64,000 bases of DNA from contig NZ_CP100416.1 in NCBI RefSeq assembly GCF_026017845.1, positions 5,638,887 to 5,702,886 on the forward strand, given 5' to 3'. The DNA is from Amycolatopsis mediterranei. Lineage in GTDB: Bacteria > Actinomycetota > Actinomycetes > Mycobacteriales > Pseudonocardiaceae. Positions 49,632 through 58,887 of this stretch are shown here, piece by piece. The notes under the pieces were generated by a model. That model did no database searches. It saw only the letters and a program-made list of their open reading frames with translations, and was not told where the DNA came from. Position 1 is the stretch's first letter, and the number at the start of each line of letters is the position of its first letter. Position numbers and translations under genes: made by a program.

Positions 49632-50509
49632 GCCAGCACCGTGAGCGCGCCCGGCACGCAGCTGGCCGTCACCGGGACCGTGCCCTGCGGTTCCCCGTCG
49701 GCGTAGGCGGGCCAGGTGTTGCCGGCCAGGGTCACCGAGCGGGCGCGCAGCGTGCGAACGGCCGGGTGGGTCAGGTGCTTGCCCGTGCGCAGGCCCGGGA
49801 GCAGGCGGATCAGGCCGCGGCGGGTGGCGTGGCCGATGATCGTGACGTCGAAGACGCCGTCCTCGGGGTCGGCCGTCGGGCAGATCGGGACGCCGCCGCC
49901 GTAGAAGCGGGTGTTGCCGATCGCCACGAGCGTCGCGTCGAGTTCGAGGCGGCCGGTGCCGGTGTCGACGACCACCGGGCGGGAGCGGAACCCCGCCAGT
50001 TCGGCCAGGATCGCCACGTCGTAGCGGCGCGGCCCGGACGGCCAGCGCATCCGGTTGGCGCGTTCGTTGACACTCGCGTCGAACCCGGCACACAGCACCG
50101 TCGCGAACCACGTGTCGCCGACGCGGCCGAGGTCGATCCGCCGGCGGGCGCCCGAGCGCAGGGCCGCGACCAGGGCGTCGACCGCCGGGAGCGGCTCGCC
50201 GGGGAGGCCGAGGGCGCGGGCGAAGTCGTTGCCGGTGCCCGCCGGGACCAGGCCGAGCGCGACGTCGTGGTTGGCGCAGAACTGGACGCCCTGGTGGGCG
50301 GCGCCGTCCCCGCCGAGCACGACCAGGACGTCGAGCCCGGCGGCGTGGGACGACTGCATCAGCGCGCGGGACTCCTCGACGGAGTGGGCGACGAGGACGT
50401 CGAGCCGGTCCACGGCGGTGCGCAGCCGCTCGGCGACGGTGTCGGCGACCCGGGCGGCCGCGCCGTGCCCCGACGCCGGGTGCACGGCGAGCGCGGCGTG
50501 GATCCCCAC
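49628..50509 (-). CDS. Diacylglycerol kinase-like lipid kinase
   Basis: 293 residues from the GTG at 50509, which shares one base with the tatC stop. It has the kinase loop VVLGGDGAAHQG (GGDGA in place of GGDGT), GLVPAGTGNDFARALG and the C-terminal strand pattern of the DAGK/YegS family. It phosphorylates diacylglycerol or another lipid; in mycobacteria the homologue next to tatC is part of lipid turnover. The GGDGA change keeps the glycine-rich loop, so activity is likely. Confidence 0.88.
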   Translation of the reverse strand: MGIHAALAVHPASGHGAAARVADTVAERLRTAVDRLDVLVAHSVEESRALMQSSHAAGLDVLVVLGGDGAAHQGVQFCANHDVALGLVPAGTGNDFARALGLPGEPLPAVDALVAALRSGARRRIDLGRVGDTWFATVLCAGFDASVNERANRMRWPSGPRRYDVAILAELAGFRSRPVVVDTGTGRLELDATLVAIGNTRFYGGGVPICPTADPEDGVFDVTIIGHATRRGLIRLLPGLRTGKHLTHPAVRTLRARSVTLAGNTWPAYADGEPQGTVPVTASCVPGALTVLA

Positions 50510-51480
50510 TAGGTGACGTCGTCGGTGCTCGAGCGGCCGCCGGACGCGGTCGGGGTGGACGGCTCGTCGTCGACGGTGCTCGGCGTGTAGTCGAACGGCG
50601 CGGCTTCGTCGTCGGCGAGCTGGTCCCAGCCTTCGTCGCCGCGGGCCTTTTCGAGCTTGCGGTCGTGGAAGCGGGCCATCTGGACGGCGATCTCGAACAG
50701 CACGGTGAGCGCGCCGGCGAGGCCGAGCATGGAGAACGGGTCCGAGCCGGGGGTGGCGAAGGCCGCGAAGACGAACAACGCGAACACGATGCCGCGGCGC
50801 CACTTCTTCAGCTGCACGTACTTGACGACGCCGACGCGGTTGAGCATCACCACCAGCAGCGGCAGCTCGAAGCTGATCCCGAAGATGATCAGCAGCGACA
50901 GCAGGAACGAGATGTACTTGTCCGCGGTGAGCGCGGTGACGAACGCGTCCTGCCCGAAGCCCATGAGCAGCTGCAGGGCGTGCGGGAAGAGGATGTAGGC
51001 GAGCACGGCGCCCGTGGCGAACAGCACCGACGCGAACCCGACGAACGTCAGCGCGTACTTGCGTTCCTTGCTGTACAGGCCGGGCGCGATGAACGCCCAG
51101 AGCTGGTACAGCCAGGCCGGCGAGAGGAGCACCGCCCCGGCCGCGAGGCCGACCTTCAGCTGCGTCATGAAGGCCTCGAACGGCACGGTCTGCAGCAGCC
51201 GGCACCCCTCCGCGCTGTCGAGCCGGCGCTGCGGCGGGATGGCGCAGTACGGGTCCTTGACGAGGTCGCCCAGTGACGGGATCGGGCCGAGCTTGGTGCC
51301 GAACCAGATGAACCCGAAGATGCCGCCGATGACGACGGCGAGCAGCGCGAAGCCGAGACGGCGGCGGAACTCGTAGATGTGCTCGATGAGCGTCATCGTG
51401 CCGTCGGGGTTGGTGCGACGGCTGCGCTTGCGCCGCTTGGAGCTGCGGCTGTCACCGTTTCCGGAGGCGGATTCCGCCAC
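50509..51480 (-). CDS. tatC: Sec-independent protein translocase TatC
   Basis: 323 residues with six membrane segments and the N-terminal cytoplasmic TLIEHIYEFRRRLGFALLAV (about 30-49), where the Glu and Arg that bind the twin-arginine signal peptide are present. The Pro-rich first outside loop and LLSPAWLYQLWAFIAPGLYSKERKYA are conserved. The C-terminus is a long acidic, Ser/Thr-rich tail typical of actinobacteria. With TatA it forms the export pore for folded proteins. Confidence 0.97.
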   Translation of the reverse strand: MAESASGNGDSRSSKRRKRSRRTNPDGTMTLIEHIYEFRRRLGFALLAVVIGGIFGFIWFGTKLGPIPSLGDLVKDPYCAIPPQRRLDSAEGCRLLQTVPFEAFMTQLKVGLAAGAVLLSPAWLYQLWAFIAPGLYSKERKYALTFVGFASVLFATGAVLAYILFPHALQLLMGFGQDAFVTALTADKYISFLLSLLIIFGISFELPLLVVMLNRVGVVKYVQLKKWRRGIVFALFVFAAFATPGSDPFSMLGLAGALTVLFEIAVQMARFHDRKLEKARGDEGWDQLADDEAAPFDYTPSTVDDEPSTPTASGGRSSTDDVT

Positions 51481-51567
51481 GGGTTGTTCCGTTCTCGTCG
51501 GAGTCCGCCGGAGCGCGCCGGGTGCGGCGCGCTCCGTGGACCGGGGACCGGGTGTGGCCGGAGCCGC

Positions 51568-51876
51568 TCAGCTGACGTTCTTCTGCGGCTGCTCGGCCGC
51601 CTGCTGCTTCTTCAGCTCGTCGAGCTGACGCTGCAGGTCGGCGACCTGCTGGTCGGTCGAAGCGGGCGCGGCGGGCGTGGCCGGGATCTGCTTCGTCTCG
51701 ACGGGCTCGGCGTCTTCGTGCGCCTTGTCGCCGGTGAGGTCCTTGGTCTCGGCCTTGAAGATCTTCATGGACTTGCCGATGGACCGGGCCGCGTCGGGAA
51801 GCCTCTTGGCCCCGAACAGCAGCACGACGACGAGCACCAAGATGATCAAATGCCACGGCTGCAATCCGTTCAGCAT
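51568..51876 (-). CDS. tatA: Twin-arginine translocase subunit TatA
   Basis: 102 residues: short N-terminus, membrane helix (HLIILVLVVVLLFG), the FGAKRLPDAARSIGKSMKIFK hinge-amphipathic helix, then a charged and Gln-rich tail with helical EELKKQQAAEQP. Hallmark FG-hinge is present. It lies 87 bases upstream of tatC in the same direction. Confidence 0.96.
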   Translation of the reverse strand: MLNGLQPWHLIILVLVVVLLFGAKRLPDAARSIGKSMKIFKAETKDLTGDKAHEDAEPVETKQIPATPAAPASTDQQVADLQRQLDELKKQQAAEQPQKNVS

Positions 51877-51907
51877 GGTGGCCTCCTATCTGCGTCTGGT
51901 AGGGATG

Positions 51908-52120
51908 TTACTGGTTTTCCGCTTTGCGGTGGCGCTGCGCGAACGCGACGCGCAACGCCGCCGACCGGGCGCGCACGAGCCCCGCCCGGTCCTGGGTGTT
52001 CGTAGCCACCATGCTTGTGGTTTGCCGGAAGGCACGCAAGACCTTGACGGTCCGCACCAGCAGGACCACGAGGCCGGCGAGGCCGAGCACGATGAGCACG
52101 GCGGTGGGCAGGTACGGCAC
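51908..52120 (-). CDS. Small single-span membrane protein
   Basis: 70 residues with one membrane segment (about 6-24) and a basic Arg-rich tail (VRARSAALRVAFAQRHRK). It lies 9 bases after pafC and 31 bases before tatA, a place where other actinobacteria also carry a similar small protein. No function is known. Confidence 0.7.
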   Translation of the reverse strand: MPYLPTAVLIVLGLAGLVVLLVRTVKVLRAFRQTTSMVATNTQDRAGLVRARSAALRVAFAQRHRKAENQ

Positions 52121-52129
52121 GCCGTCAGC

Positions 52130-53110
52130 CTAGTGGCCGCAGGTTGACGGTAGGTGACGGGCTCGGGCCACGGCGTCGGCGGCCCGGCGGCCGACGTCGG
52201 AAGCGAGGTCGGCCGGGCTCTCCACCAGCGCTTCTCCGCCCAATCCCAGCACCAGGCGCACCATCCACGACTGGTCGGCGTAGCGCATCCGGATCCGCAG
52301 CCGGCCGCCGTCGAGCTCGTCGAGCTCCTCGCACGGGTAGTACTCGGCTACCCAGCGTGCGTCCGGGTCGAGGACCAGGACGGCCTCCCGCTGGTCGGGA
52401 CGCTCGCGAAAGACACCCTCGGAGATGTCGGTGGGGTGGGCATGCGCGGGCGGCCGGGCCGGCTCGTCGAGGACCGTCAGCTCGTCGATCCGGTCGAGCC
52501 GGAACAACCGGACGTCCTCGGCGCGGCGGCACCAGGCCTCGAGGTAGCCCACCGCCTGGACGATCAGCAGCCGCATCGGGTCGACCGTGCGCTCGGTGAT
52601 CTGGTCCTTCGAGGCGGTGTAGTAGCGGATCCGCAGCGCGCGCCCGTCGCGCAGCGCGCGGGCGACCTCCTCGCGGGTCCGCGCGGTCTTCTCGCCCTCG
52701 CGCACTCCCCCGCCGACGACCACGCCGGCCGGCTGGGCCTGCCCGGCGGCGGCTTCGATCTTGGCGATGGAGCGGCGGACGGCGTCGCCGTCGACCACGC
52801 CCGGGGTCTCCGCCAGCGCGCGCAGCGCCACCAGCAGCGCGGTCGCTTCGCCGCCGGTCAGGCGCAGCGGGCGGCTCATCCCCGCGTCGTGCGTGACGAT
52901 GATCGTGTCACCCTCGAAGGACAGGTCGATCAGGTCGCCGGGGCCGTAGCCGGGCAGCCCGCACATCCACAGCAGCTCGAGGTCCTTGCGCAGCTGCTTC
53001 GGCGAGACGTCGAAGTCCTGCGCCGCGTCGTCGATGCGGACACCCGGGCGCGCCAGCAGGTACGGCACGAGGGCGAGCAGTCTCGGCATCCGGTCGGTGG
53101 ACCCGCTCAC
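52130..53110 (-). CDS. pafC: PafC, WYL-domain DNA-damage response regulator subunit
   Basis: 326 residues: N-terminal winged helix (RMPRLLALVPYLLARPGVRIDDAAQDFDVSPKQLRKDLELL), a WYL domain with RALRIRYYTASKD and VGYLEAWCRRAEDVRLFRLDRI, and a C-terminal WCX-like region. In mycobacteria PafB and PafC form a heterodimer that activates the LexA-independent DNA damage response. It overlaps pafB by 4 bases. Confidence 0.95.
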   Translation of the reverse strand: MSGSTDRMPRLLALVPYLLARPGVRIDDAAQDFDVSPKQLRKDLELLWMCGLPGYGPGDLIDLSFEGDTIIVTHDAGMSRPLRLTGGEATALLVALRALAETPGVVDGDAVRRSIAKIEAAAGQAQPAGVVVGGGVREGEKTARTREEVARALRDGRALRIRYYTASKDQITERTVDPMRLLIVQAVGYLEAWCRRAEDVRLFRLDRIDELTVLDEPARPPAHAHPTDISEGVFRERPDQREAVLVLDPDARWVAEYYPCEELDELDGGRLRIRMRYADQSWMVRLVLGLGGEALVESPADLASDVGRRAADAVARARHLPSTCGH

Positions 53111-54090
53111 CGCGCGCTCACCTGCCGGGCGACGACGGCTTCCAGCCGGTCCTGGACGCTCTTGGCCAGCACGTCGGGTTCGAACACGACGACGTCGGGG
53201 CCCTGCGCGCTGATCCAGTCGGCGGCCGATTCCGGGTAGAGCAGGCCGATCTCCACGAGGTCACCCTCTTCGCCGTCGACGCTGGCGCGGCCGACCACGG
53301 TGCCGCGGCGGCGGACGCCGGCCGCGCGGCCGTCGGCGACCCAGACCCGGGCGGTGGTGACCGGGGCCGGTTCGCTTTCGCCGGTGGCCGTGACCAGCTT
53401 GAGCAGGTTGACGCCCTCGGGGCGCCGGACCTCGCCGGGCTTGCCGACCGGGCGGACCTGCCCGGTGACGCGGGAGAGCCGGAAGCAGCGGGTGGCGCCG
53501 CGGTCGCGGTCGTGCCCGACGACGTACCAGCGGGCCCGCCACGACACCACGCCCCAGGGTTCCAGCGTGCGCATGATCCGCTCCGGGGAACCGCTGCGGC
53601 GGTACTCGAAGCGGACGGCCTGGCCGTTCTGGACCGCGGCCAGCAGCGGCCCGAACGCCGGTTCGGCGCGCACGCGCGGCTCGACCACGGTGGGCGCCTG
53701 GTCGTCGACCTCCAGGCCGGCGGCGCGCAGCTTCACGAGCGCCCCCTGCGCCTGGCCGGTCAGCTCCGGGGAATCCCACAGCCGGGACGCCAGCGCGACC
53801 GCGGCGGCTTCGTCGGGGGCGAGGTCGATCTCGCCGAGTTCGTAGTCGCGGCGGGCGATGCGGTAGCCCTCGATCGCGTCGAACGCGGAGTTGCGGCCGG
53901 TCTCCAGCGGGATGCCGAGCTCGCGCAGCTCGGTCTTGTCCCGTTCGAACATCCGGAAGTAGGCCTCGTCGCTGGCCGCGTCGCCGTAGCCGGGCACGAT
54001 GCCGCGGATCTTCTCGGCCGTGAGGTACTGCCGGGTGGACAACAGGGCCAGCACCAGATTGACCAGCCGTTCGGCGCGTGCGGTGGACAC
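53107..54090 (-). CDS. pafB: PafB, WYL-domain DNA-damage response regulator subunit
   Basis: 327 residues: winged helix (RLVNLVLALLSTRQYLTAEKIRG), WYL core QAVRFEYRRSGSP then SWRARWYVVGHDRDRGATRCFRLSRV, and WCX-like C-terminus. The partner of PafC. Its start lies only 10 bases behind the stop of a HxlR gene in the same direction, an unusual neighbour; in many relatives pafA stands before it. It is probably transcribed from the HxlR promoter or one inside that gene. Confidence 0.95.
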   Translation of the reverse strand: MSTARAERLVNLVLALLSTRQYLTAEKIRGIVPGYGDAASDEAYFRMFERDKTELRELGIPLETGRNSAFDAIEGYRIARRDYELGEIDLAPDEAAAVALASRLWDSPELTGQAQGALVKLRAAGLEVDDQAPTVVEPRVRAEPAFGPLLAAVQNGQAVRFEYRRSGSPERIMRTLEPWGVVSWRARWYVVGHDRDRGATRCFRLSRVTGQVRPVGKPGEVRRPEGVNLLKLVTATGESEPAPVTTARVWVADGRAAGVRRRGTVVGRASVDGEEGDLVEIGLLYPESAADWISAQGPDVVVFEPDVLAKSVQDRLEAVVARQVSAR

Positions 54091-54100
54091 CCGGTAGAGC

Positions 54101-54532
54101 CTAGCCCGCGCCGCCCGGCCCGATCGTGAGGTCCGGGGTGCGCGCGTCGTAATCGGTACGGGCAGCGTCGACGGCTTCGAAGTTGGTCTCGGCCCACGCC
54201 TTGAACCCGGCCATCAGCGCACGCAGCGATTCCCCCAGCGGCGTAAGGGAATAGTCGACGCGGACGGGCACCGCCGGGGTCACTTCGCGGCGGACGAGAC
54301 CGTCCCGTTCGAGCACCCGCAGCGTCTGGGTGAGCATCTTCTGGCTGACCCCGGCGATGCGCCGCGAAAGGTCGCTGTAGCGCTGCGGGCCGTCACCGAG
54401 CGCGACCAGGATCAGGCTGACCCACTTGCCGGCGATCTCGTCCAGCAGCTTCCGGGTGGGGCACGCCGCCAGGTAGGCGTCGTAGGCGGCCTTCTCGGCT
54501 TGGCGTCGCTGTTCCGCCGTGCGCGTGGGCAC
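54101..54532 (-). CDS. HxlR-family transcriptional regulator
   Basis: 143 residues from the GTG at 54532. CPTRKLLDEIAGKWVSLILVALGDGPQRYSDLSRRIAGVSQKMLTQTLRVLERDGLVRREV is a typical HxlR winged helix with a conserved Cys (about 23) that can act as redox sensor in this family. It is divergent from an MDR oxidoreductase with a TACT/AGTA palindrome between. Confidence 0.93.
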   Translation of the reverse strand: MPTRTAEQRRQAEKAAYDAYLAACPTRKLLDEIAGKWVSLILVALGDGPQRYSDLSRRIAGVSQKMLTQTLRVLERDGLVRREVTPAVPVRVDYSLTPLGESLRALMAGFKAWAETNFEAVDAARTDYDARTPDLTIGPGGAG

Positions 54533-54571
54533 CGGGCGAACCTCCTGGTGAGCAGGGAACCTGCGGGTGCG

Positions 54572-54590
54572 TACTTCCCATCGGAGAGTA
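54572..54590. promoter_or_regulatory. HxlR-type operator
   Basis: TACTTCCCATCGGAGAGTA: a dyad TACT-N2-CC-N3-GG-N2-AGTA. HxlR proteins usually bind TACT-N-AGTA-like dyads next to the genes they control. It lies 40 bp from the regulator start and 50 bp from the oxidoreductase start. Confidence 0.5.
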
Positions 54591-54640
54591 GCTCCCCATA
54601 CGTTCGTGAGGGAAGGGTTCCCGGACGAGAGGAGCAGGCG

Positions 54641-55612
54641 ATGCGTGCGGTGGTGGTCCGGCGGTTCGGTGGGCCGGAGGTGCTGGAGTTCGCCGAGGTG
54701 CCCGTGCCCGAGCCGGGTCCGGGGCAGGTGCGGATCCGGGTGGCGGCGGCCGCGGTGAACCCGGTGGACCTGGCGACCCGCAGCGGGGTGCTGAGTGCGG
54801 CGGGGGTGATCCCGGCGCGGGAGGTGCTCGGGCTGGGCTGGGACGTCGCGGGGGAGATCGATGCGGTCGGTCTCGGCCGCCAGGCGACGTCGGAGAACCC
54901 CCGCTCCCGGCCCGGCGAGCGAGCCCCGTTCCGGGCGGGCGATGCGGTGATCGGCCTCCGCGACCGGATCGCCACGCCGCTCGGCGCCTACGCCGGCTAC
55001 CTCCTCCTGGACTCCTCCGCCGTGGCGCCCGCTCCCGCCGGCGCCTCCCCCGCCGAAGCGGCCACCCTGCCCCTCAACGCACTGACCGCCGCCCAAGCCC
55101 TGGACCTCGTCGAGACCACCGGGACCGTCCTGGTCACCGGCGCAGCGGGCGCGGTCGGCGGGTACGCCGTCGCGCTGGCGCACGCGCGGAAGCTCCGGGT
55201 CGTCGCCGTGGCGTCGGAAACCGACGAACCGCAGGTCCGGGCGCTCGGCGCGGACGAATTCGTACCGCGCGGGCCGTCGCTGGGCGACCGGGTCCGCGCG
55301 CTGGTCCCGGGCGGGGTGGACGCCGCCCTCGACACCGCGCTCCTCGGCCTCGATGCCCTCGACGCCGTCCGGGGCGGCGGCGAGTTCGTCGCGTTCGCGG
55401 CGGGAGCGGCACCCCTGCCGTTGCGCGGGGTCCGGGTCCGCAGCGTGTGGATCCGCGCGGACGGCGAGCGGCTGGCCGAGCTGGCCCGGCTGGCGGAGAA
55501 CGGGACCCTCCCCCTGCGGGTGGCCGGGGTACTGCCTCTGACGGAGGCGGCGGTGGCCCACGAACGGATGGCCGTGGGCGGTCTGCGGGGGCGGCTCGTG
55601 CTGGTGCCGTGA
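54641..55612 (+). CDS. NADP-dependent MDR quinone oxidoreductase
   Basis: 323 residues, GAGAGGAG upstream of the ATG. VVRRFGGPEVLEFAEVPVPEPGPGQVRIRVAAAAVNPVD is the classic MDR start; the cofactor motif LVTGAAGAVGGYAVALA (about 166-182) follows. It lacks the zinc ligands. Divergent from the HxlR regulator, so it is probably induced by quinones or aldehydes. Followed after 26 bases by an SDR. Confidence 0.92.
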   Translation: MRAVVVRRFGGPEVLEFAEVPVPEPGPGQVRIRVAAAAVNPVDLATRSGVLSAAGVIPAREVLGLGWDVAGEIDAVGLGRQATSENPRSRPGERAPFRAGDAVIGLRDRIATPLGAYAGYLLLDSSAVAPAPAGASPAEAATLPLNALTAAQALDLVETTGTVLVTGAAGAVGGYAVALAHARKLRVVAVASETDEPQVRALGADEFVPRGPSLGDRVRALVPGGVDAALDTALLGLDALDAVRGGGEFVAFAAGAAPLPLRGVRVRSVWIRADGERLAELARLAENGTLPLRVAGVLPLTEAAVAHERMAVGGLRGRLVLVP

Positions 55613-55638
55613 GAACCGAGCCGCCATAACCTGGCGGT

Positions 55639-56340
55639 ATGGATGATCGCGTTCTCCTCGTCACCGGTGCCTCCCGCGGCCTCGGCGCCGCCACCGCCCG
55701 CCTGGCCGCCGCCTCCGGGTTCAAGGTCGCCCTCGTCGCCCGCAAGGCCGAATCCGTCACCCCTCTCGCCGCCGAACTCGGCGAGGACCGGGCGCTCGCG
55801 CTCGGCGCCGACGTCGGCGACTGGCCGAGCATCGCCGCCGCCGTCGACGAGACCGTGGCGCGGTTCGGCCGGCTCGATGCCGCTTTCGCCAACGCCGGCA
55901 TCGCCGTCGGGACCTCCTTCTTCGGCGACGACGACGATCCCGACCCGCGCGCGTGGGAGCCCATGGTCCGCACCAACGTCCTCGGTGCCGCCTACACCGC
56001 CCGCGCCGCGCTGCCCGCGCTCCGGGAGTCGGCCGGTCACCTGCTCCTCACCGGGTCGGTCGCCGGCCGCTACATCCGCAACGCGAGCCTGTACTCCGTG
56101 ACGAAGTGGGCCGTGACCGGGATGGCCGGCGCGATCCGCGAGGAGGCCGTCGGCACCGGCGTGCGGGTCACGCTGATCAACCCGGGCATCACCGACACCG
56201 ACATCCTCACCGACGAGCAGCGCACGAAGCCGATGCTGACCGCGGACGACATCGCCCGCGCGGTCCTCTACGCCCTCCAGCAGCCGCCCTCGGTCGACGT
56301 CAACGAGATCATGGTCCGCCCGACCGGCCAGGTGCTCTAA
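55639..56340 (+). CDS. Short-chain dehydrogenase/reductase
   Basis: 233 residues. TGASRGLGAATA (about 9-20), NAG at about 80-82, Ser in LLTGSVAG and YSVTK (Tyr and Lys of the active site, about 151-155). Basic residue in ARKAES suggests NADP(H). Its stop overlaps the last codon of the convergent beta-propeller gene by 4. It probably belongs with the MDR gene to a HxlR-controlled response. Confidence 0.9.
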   Translation: MDDRVLLVTGASRGLGAATARLAAASGFKVALVARKAESVTPLAAELGEDRALALGADVGDWPSIAAAVDETVARFGRLDAAFANAGIAVGTSFFGDDDDPDPRAWEPMVRTNVLGAAYTARAALPALRESAGHLLLTGSVAGRYIRNASLYSVTKWAVTGMAGAIREEAVGTGVRVTLINPGITDTDILTDEQRTKPMLTADDIARAVLYALQQPPSVDVNEIMVRPTGQVL

Positions 56341-57362
56341 AAGCCCAGGCGGGCGACGCGGCCCTGGGCGCCGCTCGCCCAGCAAGCGGCCCCGGCGCAG
56401 TCGACGCTGTCGAAGCTGCCGGTGTCGAACGCCGTCCAGTGCCGTCCGCCGTCCGGGCTGTAGTCGCTGCCGCCCGGACCGACCGCCAGCACCATCCCGC
56501 CGCGCCAGGCCAGCCCGGAGCGGTACCCCGCCGGGTACTGCGGCGGTGTCCGCCAGGTACGGCCGCGGTCCCGGCTGAGCGCGACGGCCGGGCCGGGCGC
56601 CGTCGGGTTCGCGTAGTCGCCACCGATCGCGACGCCCTGGGACGGCGAGCGGAAGGCCAGGGCGAACACGCCCGCCGACGGGCTGCTGGGCAACGGCGTG
56701 TCCGACGCCGTCCAGTGCCGGCCGCCGTCACCGGAGTGCAGGACGCGGGCGGTCGCGCCACCGCCGGTGGCGAGCCAGGCGTCGAACGGCCCGGCGGTCG
56801 TGACGCACTGGCCGCTGGCCGCGAACCCGGCCTCGCCGGGCAGCGCGGGCGGGAAGCCGCTGTCGGGCACCGGCTGCCAGCTGCGGCCGCCGTCGAAGGT
56901 GGCCTGCACCCGGAACCGGCCGTCGACGGGGTCACTCATCGCCAGGCCACGCCACGGGTCGAAGAAGGCGAGGCAGTCGTAGAACGCCGCCGCGTCGGTG
57001 TTCTGGAACGTCTGGCGCCAGTGCGCGCCGCCGTCGTCGGTCCGGTAGACGCGGGAGTCGGTCCCCGGCCCGATGGAGAGGATCACGGCGTGGTCGGCGT
57101 CGAAGGCCTCGATGTCGCGGAACTGCAGCGTCTCGGTCCCCGTCGGCCCGACGGAGGCCCAGGTCCGGCCGCCGTCGACCGTGCGCAGGACGGTGCCCTG
57201 CGTGCCGCTGACCCAGGCGACCCGGGCACTGACCGCGGACAGGCCGCGGAACTGGGCGGTGACGCCGGTCGGCTCGAGCTCCCACGCCGGCCGGTGCTCC
57301 CCCGCCGACGCCGGAGCCGCGAGCGAAACCAGCAGAGCGAGCACGAGCAGCACGACACGCAT
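56337..57362 (-). CDS. Secreted BNR-repeat beta-propeller protein
   Basis: 341 residues with signal peptide (cleavage near 20, ASA). Several Asp-box/BNR units are seen: RTVDGGRTW, RTDDGGAHW, ATFDGGRSW, HSGDGGRHW, LSRDRGRTW and YSPDGGRHW, six blades in total, as in sortilin/Ycf48-like propellers. No sialidase catalytic set (Arg triad, Tyr) is recognised, so a binding or assembly role is more likely. Confidence 0.85.
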   Translation of the reverse strand: MRVVLLVLALLVSLAAPASAGEHRPAWELEPTGVTAQFRGLSAVSARVAWVSGTQGTVLRTVDGGRTWASVGPTGTETLQFRDIEAFDADHAVILSIGPGTDSRVYRTDDGGAHWRQTFQNTDAAAFYDCLAFFDPWRGLAMSDPVDGRFRVQATFDGGRSWQPVPDSGFPPALPGEAGFAASGQCVTTAGPFDAWLATGGGATARVLHSGDGGRHWTASDTPLPSSPSAGVFALAFRSPSQGVAIGGDYANPTAPGPAVALSRDRGRTWRTPPQYPAGYRSGLAWRGGMVLAVGPGGSDYSPDGGRHWTAFDTGSFDSVDCAGAACWASGAQGRVARLGF

Positions 57363-57406
57363 GCGGCCGATCTTGCCGCACCCGGCGCGCGACTTTCGTC
57401 GGGAAC

Positions 57407-57443
57407 GCCGAAGGGGACGCCCGGCGTGGACGTCCCCTTCGGC
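57407..57443 (-). terminator. Terminator behind pafA
   Basis: Perfect 13-bp stem (GCCGAAGGGGACG and complement) with an 11-base loop, 8 bases after the pafA stop, inside the gap to the propeller gene. Confidence 0.75.
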
Positions 57444-57451
57444 GGTACCGG

Positions 57452-58810
57452 CTAGAGCGAGCTGATCAGGCGTTCCACCCGCTCGTCGACCGAGCGGAAC
57501 GGGTCCTTGCACAGGACCGTGCGCTGGGCCTGGTCGTTCAGCTTCAGGTGCACCCAGTCGACGGTGAAGTCGCGGCCCGCGGCCTGGGCGGCGGCGATGA
57601 AGTCGCCGCGCAGCTTCGCGCGGGTCGTCTGGGGCGGGGTGTCCTTGGCGGCTTCGATCTCGCCGTCGTCGGTGACCCGGCGGACCAGGCCCTTGCGCTG
57701 GAGCAGGTCGAAGATGCCCCGGCCCCGGCGGATGTCGTGGTAGGCCAGGTCGAGCTGAGCGATGCGCGGGCTGGACAGGTCCAGGTCGTGCTTGTGCCGG
57801 TAGCGCTCGACCAGCCGGTGCTTGATCGCCCAGTCGATCTCGGTGTCGATCTTGCCGAAGTCCTGCTGCTCGACCGCTTCGAGGGCCCGGCCCCACAGCT
57901 CGACGACGCGCTCGTTCGCCGCGGTCGTGCCGTTGTCCTTGATGTGCTGCACCGCGCGGGCGTGGTACTCGCGCTGGATGTCCAGTGCCGAGGCCTCGCG
58001 CCCGCCGGCCAGCCGCACCTGGCGGCGGCCGGTGAGGTCGTGGCTGATCTCGCGGATGGCCCGGATCGGGTTGTCCAGGGTGAAGTCGCGGAACTGGACG
58101 CCGGCCTCGATCATCTCGAGCACGAGGTTCGCCGAACCGACCTTGAGCATGGTCGTCGGCTCGGCCATGTTCGAGTCGCCCACGATGACGTGCAGCCGCC
58201 GGTAGCGCTCGGCGTCGGCGTGCGGCTCGTCACGGGTGTTGATGATCGGCCGCGAGCGGGTCGTGGCGCTGGAGACGCCCTCCCAGATGTGCTCCGCACG
58301 CTGGGAGAGGCAGTAGACCGCGCCCCGCGGGGTCTGCAGCACCTTGCCGGCGCCGCAGATGAGCTGGCGGGTCACCAGGAACGGGAGCAGCACGTCCGCG
58401 ATCCGGGAAAACTCCCCCGCCCGGGTCACCAGGTAGTTCTCGTGACAGCCGTAGGAGTTGCCCGCCGAGTCGGTGTTGTTCTTGAACAGGAAGATGTCGC
58501 CGCCGATGCCTTCGTCGGCGAGCCGCCGTTCGGCGTCGACCAGCAGGTCCTCGAGGATCCGCTCACCGGCCTTGTCGTGCGTGACGAGCTGGACCAGGTC
58601 GTCACATTCGGCCGTCGCGTACTCGGGGTGCGAGCCGACGTCGAGGTAGAGCCGCGAGCCGTTCGACAGGAACACGTTGGAGGAGCGTCCCCACGACACG
58701 ACCCGCCTGAACAGGTAGCGCGCCACCTCGTCGGGCGAGAGCCTGCGCTGTCCGTGGAAGGTGCACGTGACCCCGAACTCGGTCTCGATGCCAAAGATCC
58801 GCCGCTGCAT
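57452..58810 (-). CDS. pafA: Pup-protein ligase PafA
   Basis: 452 residues, the usual length. MQRRIFGIETEFGVTCTF start, catalytic base Asp57 in YLDVGSHPEYATAE, ATP-binding FLFKNNTDSAGNSYGCHENY near 107-126, RSRPIINTRDEPHAD and GDSNMAE near 210-216. The ATG at 58810 is chosen because the homologues begin here; the ORF is open 24 codons further. PafA attaches the small protein Pup to lysines of proteins destined for the proteasome encoded at 62236-63937. Confidence 0.97.
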   Translation of the reverse strand: MQRRIFGIETEFGVTCTFHGQRRLSPDEVARYLFRRVVSWGRSSNVFLSNGSRLYLDVGSHPEYATAECDDLVQLVTHDKAGERILEDLLVDAERRLADEGIGGDIFLFKNNTDSAGNSYGCHENYLVTRAGEFSRIADVLLPFLVTRQLICGAGKVLQTPRGAVYCLSQRAEHIWEGVSSATTRSRPIINTRDEPHADAERYRRLHVIVGDSNMAEPTTMLKVGSANLVLEMIEAGVQFRDFTLDNPIRAIREISHDLTGRRQVRLAGGREASALDIQREYHARAVQHIKDNGTTAANERVVELWGRALEAVEQQDFGKIDTEIDWAIKHRLVERYRHKHDLDLSSPRIAQLDLAYHDIRRGRGIFDLLQRKGLVRRVTDDGEIEAAKDTPPQTTRAKLRGDFIAAAQAAGRDFTVDWVHLKLNDQAQRTVLCKDPFRSVDERVERLISSL

Positions 58811-58887
58811 TCCACCAGAGTAGGCGCTGCACCCCCGTCGACGGTGCGCCGTTCGGGCGTCGACACGCCCCCAGTACGCCACAGACG

